From assembly GCA_030015575.1 (NCBI GenBank), contig JASDDO010000019.1:515626986-515690985 (forward strand): 64,000 bases of DNA, given 5' to 3'. Positions 13,358-22,384 of the stretch are shown piece after piece. The stretch is from Agapanthus africanus (taxonomy: Eukaryota; Streptophyta; Magnoliopsida; Asparagales; Amaryllidaceae). How positions within the stretch are numbered: the stretch's first letter is position 1; each line of letters opens with the position of its first letter. The position numbers and the translations under genes were made by a program. The notes below the pieces were generated by a model. The model saw nothing but the letters and a program-made list of their open reading frames with translations. It searched no databases and had not been told where the DNA came from.

Positions 13358-13362
13358 ATGCT
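13358..13362. repeat. Target site duplication of copia B, left
   Basis: ATGCT, matched by ATGCT at 33424-33428 directly outside the other end of B. Confidence 0.9.
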
Positions 13363-15288
13363 TGTAAGTCGATGTTCAACACCCCAATACTTATGGGGAG
13401 GCGGAAATATGAATAACAATCTTGTTCTATGGTTAAACATCGAATAACCGTATGAATCGTTTGCTAAACAATTTTTAACAAAAGCTATAGAGTTCTAAAC
13501 TACTTTGTTAAGAGATTATACCAAACGGTTCTAGTCCTTCGTCTTAATGTTATCTACGGCCTCTTTGGATCTCCACATCCTCTTCGGCTTTCTTCCGTGA
13601 TAGACGATCCACCCGAGAACCCTAATCCAAGCTATAACCTCTAAACTTGAGGTTACTTAGTTTCTCTAGTTGCTAAATAGAGTAGCTAAGGTGATGTAGA
13701 GATAGGTTATGGAGTAATTAGTCTTTCATAATCCTTGTTCTCAACTCATGAGGGTAGGATTAGGGTTTGGTGAAGGAGAGAGAACTTGAAGAGAGAGAGT
13801 GAGAAGATGATAATGATAATAATAATAATAATGAAAAAGCTTCTCACTAGATATATGAAACATAATGAATTAAAAGAAAATGAATAATATGAGATTATTC
13901 ATCATGTTTCAATAATGCAAGTGGGTGATTCATCATGTGAGTCATTAAGCATTTAATGATGCATTAATGACATGATGAATCACTCACAATGAGTCACTAA
14001 TTCATTAAATGATAATGCCACCTCTCCCTCCAAGTCATCACCTTCTAGAAGCTTCTCGGAAAATTACGAGAACGCCCCTCCCATCCGTGAAAACACGGAA
14101 AAACTTTAGACTGTACAAATCCAATAACCTGATACTAGAATCTGGCTTAAACCAAAGCCGGCTAGTAAAAACTGTCCGAATGTCGTACGTGCGTTCAAAC
14201 ACGTATGCGTCCGAACCTTTGTCGTAAAACCATACGACCTCTATATGTTTTCGCCTGGGTTTGGGAAATCTCTGTGTGGGACTCTAAAGACTCAACTACT
14301 ACGCTGGCAGTGGGTTTAACTACAGACCGCAAGCGGCACTAGCTGTACGTAACGGTCCCCAGGTAGTTGTCGATAAGAAAGCCGATGAGGTAACCCATCT
14401 GAAATCCTACTGAGCCTGTCCGTGACAATATCCGTGCAGTCCGGTCTGTTCGTCTAAGAGTATCGCATGTATGGTCTAGGGAGGTGGTGGACGTCAGACC
14501 CCTAATAACCGTACAAGTCGTGTCGGTATGGCTCAAGACCACCCGAGAATCTACTGATCAGTCCATCAGTAATTCTCAATCAGCCCTGGCCAGGGACTTA
14601 TGGTAATGACCAACCGACCACAGTGCGATATCAACTCCCTATACCGGGAGAGACGAATCCCTAACAGTCTCTCACTGCCTCCACGTGGCTCGGGACTGTG
14701 CCCAACTAAAACCTGTTTGCACGACTCCTTTGAGCCGTGGTAGGGTAATAATCAAAGCACAGTGGGAACTCACACGAGACAAATGATGACCTTAAGTCAA
14801 CGGACTATCTGCACACATGTCACCTGAGAACTGCTATCTGACGTTAGGTATAATACCATCCAGTCAGTCTCGGCGAGTCCTGTCCGGTGTACTCACACCC
14901 AGTGAGCATCTGTATACAATCTTAGGTGAACACCACCAATGGTTGCGGGACCAATCCATCGCCCCTCGTCAGGATCTAGATATGTATACACTAGTCTACT
15001 CCGGAGTATCGATGCCCAATCTCGATGCTCCTGCGACCAGGCACATCTAAGGGTGTGTCTATTGACTATCCAGCTCCCACTAGTATGACTGCCATCACAA
15101 CGCCGGTAGTCAGACAAACACCCTATGGGCTTTATCAACATATATATATAAATACCAAGTAAAATATATCATACGTTAAGACAAAGTCAAACCAAATAGC
15201 GTACTATCATATCAAGCAAGACTGTCATGTACATACATATCCCAAGCATCCTATACAATGTAGGCCTCTAGGGCATATATATCCAACA
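13363..15288 (-). repeat. Copia B 3' LTR
   Basis: LTR of 1926 bp, plus-strand ends TGTAAGTCGATG and ATATATCCAACA. It contains an AAT-rich microsatellite near 13807-13832, the shared copia LTR blocks (GACTCTAAAGACTC at 14280-14293) and an ACGT-centred inverted repeat near 14184-14209. Its partner is 31512-33423. Confidence 0.92.
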
Positions 15289-17785
15289 ATCTCCCACTTG
15301 CACTAAAGCCTATAATTGGTGCAATGAGTACCCACTGTCTCAACCAGATCCAGTTGCTGGCATACCGCATGCCCAACATCTCAAACAGCCTCTCGAACTG
15401 TACTTGAGGAATGGCCTTGTTGAATGGATCTGCCGTGTTGTCTTTTGTGTCCACTCTCCGTATCTCGATCTCCCGACGATCCACGATCTCCCTGATCAGG
15501 TGAAAACGCCTTAAGATATGCCTGGATTTCTGATGGGACCTTGGTTCCTTCGCTAAAGCTACAACGCCATTGTTATCGCAATACAAAGGTATTGGATTGG
15601 CAATGGATGGAACCACCTGAAGTTCAGAAATGAACTTCCTCATCCAGACAGCCTCTTTTGCAGCTTCACTAACAGCTATATACTCAGCCTCCATAGTTGA
15701 GTCTGGAACGGTATCTTGTTTGGAACTCTTCCAACATACCGCCCCTCCATTGAGGGTAAACACAAAACCCGAAATGGATTTAGAATCATCTTTGTCACTT
15801 TGGAAGCCGGAGTCGGTAAAAGCCTCTACTTGGAGGTCCCCATTACCGTAAATCAAGAACATCTCCTTAGTCCTTCTCAGGTACTTGAGAATGTTCTTCA
15901 CCGCTATCCAATGTTTCTCACCTGGGTCAGACTGATACCTGCTTACCACACTAAGTGCGTAAGCTACATCCGGTCTGGTACATAACATCGCATACATTAT
16001 TGATCCTACCGCCGAAGCGTAGGGTATAATGCCCATGCGAGCCCTTTCTTCATCAGTCTTTGGAGACATCTCTTTGGAGAGGGTGATTCCGTGACAAGCG
16101 GGCATATTGCCGCGCTTGGAATCTTCCATACTAAATCTCTTTAGTATAGTGTCTATATACCTGGACTGTGAAAGTCCCAATGTTCTATTAGATCTATCAC
16201 GATAGATCTTAATGCCCAGAATGTATGATGCATCTCCCAAGTCTTTCATGGAGAACTTCTGTGACAAGAAGAGCTTTACTGATTGTAGTATAGGGATATC
16301 ATTCCCTATCAGTAGTATGTCGTCGACGTATAAAACGAGGAAGACTACTGCTCCTTCTACAATCTTCCTATAAATACATGGTTCATCTATATTTTTGATA
16401 AAGTCAAATTCCTTGACTGTCTCATCAAAGAAGATGTTCCAACTCCGCGATACTTGCTTTAACCCATAAATGGATTTAAGCAATTTGCACACTCTTCCGC
16501 TGCTCCCACTGTCTAAGAAACCTTCTGGTTGATCCATGTAAACACTCTCTTCCAAATATCCATTTAGAAAAGCTGTTTTTACATCCATTTGCCAGATTTC
16601 ATATTCATTGAAGGCAGCAATGGCAAGCATGATCCGAATGGATTTAAGCATAGCTACTGGTGAAAAAGTTTCATCATAGTCCAATCCTGGTCTTTGACGA
16701 AAACCTTTTGCTACTAGTCTAGCTTTGTAGGTTTCCACTTGTCCAAATGTACCAATCTTCTTTTTGAAGATCCATTTGCACCCAACTGCTTTTACCCCAG
16801 GAGGAGCAACTTCTAAAGTCCATACTTTATTGGTGTACATGGATTCCATTTCGGATCTCATAGCATCCAGCCACTTCACTGAGTCGCTACTCGTGATAGC
16901 CTGCTGAAAACTAGTAGGCTCATCATCATCGATGATGCAATTCTCTCGATCCCCATCAAGAAGAAAACCATAGTATCTTTCAGGAGGATGAGAAAACCTA
17001 CTAGATCTGCGGAGTGGCGTTGGTTCGTCATGTTCTATTGAAATCCGAGATTCTTCTAAGTCCTCGGTAGCAGTTTGAGGTTCTGGAATTTCTTCCAGTT
17101 CTACCGCGCTCCCACTTATTTCTTTTGCAAGAAATTCGCTTTCTAAGAAGACAATGTGACGAGCGACAAACACATTTTGTTCATCAGTGTGGTAGACCAT
17201 GTACCCCCTTGAATGCTTGGGGTATCCTACAAACTTGCATAAAACCGATCGTGCCTCGAGCTTGTCCGGATTATGCTTTTTAACATATACCGGACACCCC
17301 CATATCTTGATATACTTGAGATATGGTCTCTTCCCACACCACATTTCATATGGAGTGGTAGGTACAGACTTAGTTGGTACTCTGTTCAATAGGTATGCGG
17401 CTGATTCTAGAGCAAATCCCCAGAAGGAAAGTGGCAACCCAGTACTACTCATCATTGAACGCACCATATCTAATAGCGTGCGATTCCTCCTTTCTGATAC
17501 ACCATTATGCTGAGGTGTATAAGGTGGAGTAAGCTGAGAGAGAATTCCATTCTCTTTTAAGTATTCAAGGAAACTGGTACTTAAGTATTCTCCACCTCGA
17601 TCAGATCGAAGTGTCTTGATGCTTTTACCAGTTTGTTTCTCTACTTCATTTTTATACTCCTTAAACTTCTCAAAGGCCTCGTATTTATGTTTCATTAAGA
17701 ATATATGTCCATACCTAGAGAAGTCATCAGTAAAAGTTATGAAGTAGGAGTGACCGCTTCGTGCATGTGTAGACATTGACCACAT
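15251..17785 (-). CDS. pol: Copia B pol segment: integrase, reverse transcriptase, RNase H
   Basis: Open frame of 844 residues holding most of the copia polyprotein downstream of A2. The integrase core shows SDRGGEY (about residue 60) and NGVSERRN (about 98), the D and E of the D,D35E triad. Reverse transcriptase follows with DVKTAFLNG and the YVDDILLIG active site near residue 485. RNase H follows with FTDSGFQSDKDD (about 655), TMEAEYIA (about 697) and LYCDNNG (about 732). These act in virus-like particles to copy element RNA into DNA and insert it. The closest remembered relatives are BARE-1/Angela proteins. The first residue is only the first in-frame Met, not a real start; in the element this segment belongs to a longer polyprotein interrupted by A2. 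The frame runs a few codons into the LTR. Confidence 0.92.
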   Translation of the reverse strand: MWSMSTHARSGHSYFITFTDDFSRYGHIFLMKHKYEAFEKFKEYKNEVEKQTGKSIKTLRSDRGGEYLSTSFLEYLKENGILSQLTPPYTPQHNGVSERRNRTLLDMVRSMMSSTGLPLSFWGFALESAAYLLNRVPTKSVPTTPYEMWCGKRPYLKYIKIWGCPVYVKKHNPDKLEARSVLCKFVGYPKHSRGYMVYHTDEQNVFVARHIVFLESEFLAKEISGSAVELEEIPEPQTATEDLEESRISIEHDEPTPLRRSSRFSHPPERYYGFLLDGDRENCIIDDDEPTSFQQAITSSDSVKWLDAMRSEMESMYTNKVWTLEVAPPGVKAVGCKWIFKKKIGTFGQVETYKARLVAKGFRQRPGLDYDETFSPVAMLKSIRIMLAIAAFNEYEIWQMDVKTAFLNGYLEESVYMDQPEGFLDSGSSGRVCKLLKSIYGLKQVSRSWNIFFDETVKEFDFIKNIDEPCIYRKIVEGAVVFLVLYVDDILLIGNDIPILQSVKLFLSQKFSMKDLGDASYILGIKIYRDRSNRTLGLSQSRYIDTILKRFSMEDSKRGNMPACHGITLSKEMSPKTDEERARMGIIPYASAVGSIMYAMLCTRPDVAYALSVVSRYQSDPGEKHWIAVKNILKYLRRTKEMFLIYGNGDLQVEAFTDSGFQSDKDDSKSISGFVFTLNGGAVCWKSSKQDTVPDSTMEAEYIAVSEAAKEAVWMRKFISELQVVPSIANPIPLYCDNNGVVALAKEPRSHQKSRHILRRFHLIREIVDRREIEIRRVDTKDNTADPFNKAIPQVQFERLFEMLGMRYASNWIWLRQWVLIAPIIGFSASGRLLDIYALEAYIV
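15289..15303 (-). other. Polypurine tract of copia B
   Basis: Sense strand GTGCAAGTGGGAGAT abuts the 3' LTR. D and C1 carry the same tract, and A2 ends in the same AAGTGGGAGAT. Confidence 0.9.
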
Positions 17786-17865
17786 ACATCACTGTGTATA
17801 AGTCCCAAGAGTTGTGTGGCTCTTTCTCCGTGTCCGGTGAACGGAGATTTGGTCATTTTTCCTTT

Positions 17866-17870
17866 GATAC
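17866..17870. repeat. Target site duplication of A2, left
   Basis: GATAC, matched by GATAC at 28051-28055 directly after the A2 3' LTR. Confidence 0.93.
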
Positions 17871-20099
17871 TGTTGGAGATAGTGCCCTCAGAGTCAATTA
17901 TTAGGTCACAGGTACGTGATTGTAATGATTGAGGGAGGACCTATCCCGGTAGGACAGTCTTACTCGAGATGATAGTATGCTATCTGGTTTACCTTTATCA
18001 TCGTGTACTGCTTTAGGTGACATGACACGTCGCTATTACACGTTGATAGAGCCCCTAGGATTCTTGCTTGACCACCAGCAGTATGAGGGCGATCATATAA
18101 GTGGGAGCTGGGGTCTATAAGCTTATCCTTAAAAGGTCCCTAGTCGTGGGAGTTTCGAGACTGGGCATCGATACTCCATTAGTAGACTAGTGTATACAGT
18201 CGAGACCCCGACGAGGGGCGGTGGCCGGTCTCACAAGCCACTGGTGTCAGTTGGATCACCTAAGATGTATACAGGTGCTCATTGGGTTATGAGTACACCG
18301 GACAGGACTCGCCGGGAACATGCTAGTTGGTCATATACCAGACGTCAGATGGCAGTTCCCTGGTGACATGTGTGCAGGTTAGTTCATCGACCTGGGGATC
18401 GTCATTTGTCTCGTGTGAGTTCCCACTGTACTTTGATTACTACCCTACCACGGCTCAAAGGAGTCGTGCAAACAGGTTTTAGTTGGGTACAGTCCCGAGC
18501 CACATGGAGGCAGTGAGCGTATCTTCAGGGGTTCATCTCTCCCGGTATTGGGGGTGAGGTCGTGCTGTGTCTAGGAGAGCCATTACACAAAGTCCTTGGC
18601 CAAGGCAAGGAGATTTACTGGTAGGTATTCCAGTAGTATCTCAGGGTGTTCTGGGCTACACTCCGACACGACTTGTACCGCTTTTGGGGGTCTGACTTTT
18701 ACCAACCCCCTAGGCCCGCCATGCGATGCTCATAGACGAACGGACCGGACTGCACGGATATTGTCACTGACAGGCTCAGTAGGGTGTCAGGATGAGTTCT
18801 CTCATCGACGTCCCTTTTAGTCAATAGCTGGTGGCCCGTTACGTATTGGCTTATACCTCTGACGGGCTAGTGGTTAAATCCACAGCCATTGTATTGACGA
18901 GTCTTTAGAGTCCGCCACACTTTCAGTTACTCAAGTTTCGGGCGAAACGCTGTAGAGGCCGTATGGAGATATGGCAGGGTCCGATCAGATACGTGCGGTA
19001 TTGCACGGATCAGGATCGGACGGTTTGTACTAGTAGCCGTATAGGTATATGGCAGGGTTCGATCAGATACGTGCGGTATTGCACGGATCAGGATCGAACG
19101 GTTTTTACTAGCCGGCTTTGGTTTAAGCCGGTCCTAGTTTAGTACAGTGTAGATTTTGTCTTATTGCATTTGTATCCGGACGGAATACAGATGCGGGTGT
19201 GTATGCACAGTATCGGGGTTTTCCTGTAATTTATTACGGGACCATTTTTCTGGAGTTGCCAGTTTGCATTCCGTTCCGGCCGGTTTTCCTTTGTTCTTTC
19301 CCGGCCGGACTTTTCCGATGGAGGGGGTTATTTGCAGTTTTGCAAATTACTTTTGTGGAGGGGGTTTCTTGTAAAAGATTGATTATGATAGCTTTCATTT
19401 CTTTTCAACCATGCTTTTGCTTTATGAGATTTGAAAGGGTATGGTTTCAATAGTATGAAGCATGGTGTATGTTTCTTTGTCTCTTGATGTGGTCACCCTT
19501 TCTACATCTCCTACACTCACCTCCCTTCTTGCTTCATATAGATTTTCCTCCACCATTATTCTCACTTGATGCATAAGTTTTTCCATGGTTGAGTGAGAAG
19601 AAGATGAGAGCTTCATCTTTGAGAGTTTTCTTCATTCTTGATCTCTTTTCATGCTAAGAAAAATGCAAGCACCATTTTTCTTATCTTGTTTCCTCCATCA
19701 TCTACAAATGGCAACAAACCCCAAAGTGAGACATCCACTCTACACTACACTTCCTACAGCATATCTTGAGCATGTCGAGTTGCCGGCTTCATGCGCGAGT
19801 TGCCTCGGTATTGAGGTGGGAGCCCGTAAAAGTACCCGGCTTCGTGGTGCCCTTTTCCGACGAGGAGGAGATGGACGGAGATCCCGCGAGGAGATCGGAG
19901 TGGAGATGAAGACCGGAGGACTTGGATCGTCGGTATACATCTCTTCCCTTTCTTTTTAATAGCGTAGACTTGTTAATGGTTACGATCCGGAGTTTAGTGC
20001 GCGGTGGTGCCGGTTTGCAAAGTCCGCAAAATTTAAGTTATTCACCGCTTCCGCATTCCGGCGTCGGATTGACGGCCGGGGCGCCGCCGTGCACTTAAA
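17871..20099 (+). repeat. Copia A2 5' LTR
   Basis: Starts TGTTGGAGATAG; the end is fixed by alignment to the 3' LTR end. It contains the GAGTC-N4-GAGTC direct repeat at 18899-18912, an imperfect tandem pair of 78/75-bp units at 18958-19110 and a pyrimidine-rich transcribed-type stretch near 19490-19640. Small open frames here recur exactly in the 3' LTR and are not genes. Confidence 0.93.
18958..19110. repeat. Tandem pair of about 76-bp units in A LTR
   Basis: Two adjacent imperfect units, each with GATCAGATACGTGCGG and the palindrome CGTGC-N6-GCACG (first at 18992-19007). The same pair is at 26909-27061 and, inverted, at 4874-5027 in A1. Position and the ACGT cores are compatible with a duplicated LTR enhancer; function is inferred. 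Confidence 0.75.
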
Positions 20100-20100
20100 G

Positions 20101-20113
20101 TGGTATCAGAGCC
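20101..20113 (+). other. Primer binding site of A2 (tRNA-Met)
   Basis: TGGTATCAGAGCC one base after the 5' LTR. Confidence 0.92.
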
Positions 20114-21890
20114 TTGCCATTAACTTAGTCTAGCTTTGTGTAATGTGTTTTTCAGTTCCGATCGATCGAAATGTTCAAAAACCCGTATTTGCCCACATCA
20201 GTTTCTGTTGAAAATTTTTGGTCTCGAAAAATTTTTCAGGTTATAAAATATTGATGTACTGGAAAATCTAAGAGTTCTGTAAAAATTTGACGAAGTAACT
20301 CCACAGTTGGAGCGCGGAACCGCCGCTAAAACCCCATTTGTGCGGCCCTTCCGCCGCGCACTATTCACATCACTTCACCATTTTTTACAGAGGCCTTCTG
20401 GGCTTAAAATATGGGCTTTGGAATATTAAAGTTGGGCCAATTGTTTCTGTGAGTGCTACAGTTTTCTTTGGGGCCCACTTGTTAATAGTTTGATCAATCG
20501 GAAATTTTTTAAACACATTTTTCACAGTATTTACATTATATCTGCGACCGTGAATGTCACTCGATCGGTAAATCCGGTCTAACTGCTATAGCCCGGTTAG
20601 ACGGATTTGCGAACGTGACTTTCACGTTGATGTTCTATGTATTTGCTGTGATGTTGCGGATCGGTCGTGGGGATAGCCTGGATGCAATGCTAGTGCAGTG
20701 TTGTTGTATTATGTACATTTGATATTGCGGGGCGAGCGTCCGACATGTGGACTGCCGTCACTGCCTGTTTGTATTATTATTTTGGGGCACGACCTGGTTG
20801 CGGTCGGTGTACCCGGTGTATGTATATTTTACTTTCTGTACTAGGATTGCCCCGCGGAGGGGTGCACGGATAGCCGGGTTCTAGAGGGCAACAAGCCCGC
20901 ATCTCATGGCATTGAGACGGAAGGGGCTTCACTCTAGAATTGGCGGGCTATTCGCCGCACTCGTAGGGGTACAGGTTGACCCAGGAGGGGTGCCCAAGTT
21001 GCCGGATTCCGTGAAGTGCTGGGTGGTCCATTCACGGTGCTGGAGGGGGCTGCCTCGCTTCAGGTTTTGGCGGGTGACTTGCCGCGCCCGTAGGGGTCTA
21101 GGATTTCATTGCACAGGCTATCCACACGACCAGGGGAACGTCGGGTTTCAGTAGTGGCTCTGTGAAACCCGGGGATCCCAGATATCTGTATTGTTCTGTG
21201 ATGCTGTACATTTCTGTGATGTTGCATTTTATTCACGCCTTGAGCGAAATATAATATATTGGTATATATATTAGTAGATGTTGTATATGTTTTGCATCCG
21301 CGCTAGTCCAGTCCCCGCTCTGTCGTTAGTAAGCTAACCTAACGGGTAATGACGGGACCCAGTGGCGAATGCGGATGGCATATACGTACATCAGTATATT
21401 TTCATTCTTTGTGGTGTGATCAATTGATGGGACTGCGTTGATTCGGATCAATGCAAGTTAAACAAACCTATTCTGATGTTGTTGGAACACTTTTCAAAAA
21501 GCTGTTATTGCAAGGACGTTCACTTTTGTTTTGCATCGTGGTATTCATTTGGAATATCCTGCTCCTCAGTCGACGAGGCAAGGGCCGAGATCCCTTCACC
21601 GGGAGTGACCCCTTGGACAGAAGTTTGCGTCAGGGCATTAACTTCACTATAGCCGATTGCTTTTGCTTTGCATCGTGGTATTCAGTGGGAATATCCTGCA
21701 CCTCATTCTACGGGGAAAGAGCCGAGATCCCTTCACCGGGAGTGACCTCTTTAGTAAAGGTTTTCGTCACTATATTTTCTATAAAGCTATCCGTTCCTTC
21801 AACGATATCAAGTTCATTACGTTAAAGGTTTTCGCCAGAAACCATTCGTAGCCCTCCGTCGTTTCATATGGGTAGTCAATAGTATTCAAG

Positions 21891-22100
21891 CTGTGTTTGT
21901 TGGCCTTAGTCAAGGCACAGTGTTTGGTAGCTATTGGGTATTCATATGCTGCATAGATAGATGCGTTGGTTTGGGACAGTCGTATAGCCTTGTTGGCCTT
22001 AGTCAAGGGCTTGTACGGGTGGGTTCAAATCAACCTGGACAATGACGGGTAGAACTTGACATGTGACTTATGATTTGTTGGCCTTAGTCAAGGTCATAAG
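21891..22100 (+). ncRNA. Three shared-loop hairpins in A2 leader
   Basis: Hairpins at 21891-21920 (stem CTGTG/CACAG), 21981-22017 (stem CGTA/TACG, extended by wobble pairs) and 22067-22100 (stem CTTATGA/TCATAAG). All three enclose TTGTTGGCCTTAGTCAAGG. Counterparts at the same places in A1, B, C1 and D keep pairing while the stem bases change. Described as a candidate structured RNA; the role is unknown. Confidence 0.7.
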
Positions 22101-22384
22101 AGCATGGGGCAGAAATCACATCGGGAGTTTCAAAAGAACTGAAACTTGCCAGATATGCGCATACCTTCTGGAGTGTGTTGACGTGAGCGGATTCCGTCAC
22201 GTTATCATGCGATGATAGTTGGATCCCGATTCCCACTGATGAGTTAGTTTACTCCTCGGGTGACCCCGACTAATTCTTCTTTCAGGTTTGGAGGAGAATT
22301 TGAGGTACAGTGGGAGGTTTCCAGATTAGATAAATTGGTGACCATTCTGATCTAGGTTAGAGTGCACGCTGAGTGTTTCTTTTC

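Larger units (their letters stand above)
11957..13362 (-). repeat. Element L 5' LTR, first piece
   Basis: Plus-strand start TGTCACGTCCCG, which is the sense end CGGGACGTGACA. The 1406-bp piece stops where copia B inserted; the LTR resumes at 33424, giving a full length of about 4600 bp. It contains a perfect 13-bp-arm hairpin at 12701-12738. No coding sequence is seen; frames of 60-110 codons here have no recognisable domain. Confidence 0.85.
20100..22384 (+). other. Copia A2 untranslated leader
   Basis: About 2.3 kb with no convincing gene. In order: a GC-rich inverted repeat (20311-20360), two related blocks rich in short hairpins (about 20850-21115), a CGTTAG/CTAACG hairpin (21324-21344), two copies of a roughly 90-bp unit (about 21519-21610 and 21655-21752), three shared-loop hairpins (21891-21920, 21981-22017, 22067-22100) and a GTTTC/GAAAC hairpin (22126-22146). 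The order is the same in A1 and largely the same in B, C1 and D. Confidence 0.8.

Noticed and set aside
18958-19110. CRISPR-like or satellite array
   Set aside because: Only two imperfect adjacent units per LTR and no spacers; it is an LTR-internal tandem duplication.
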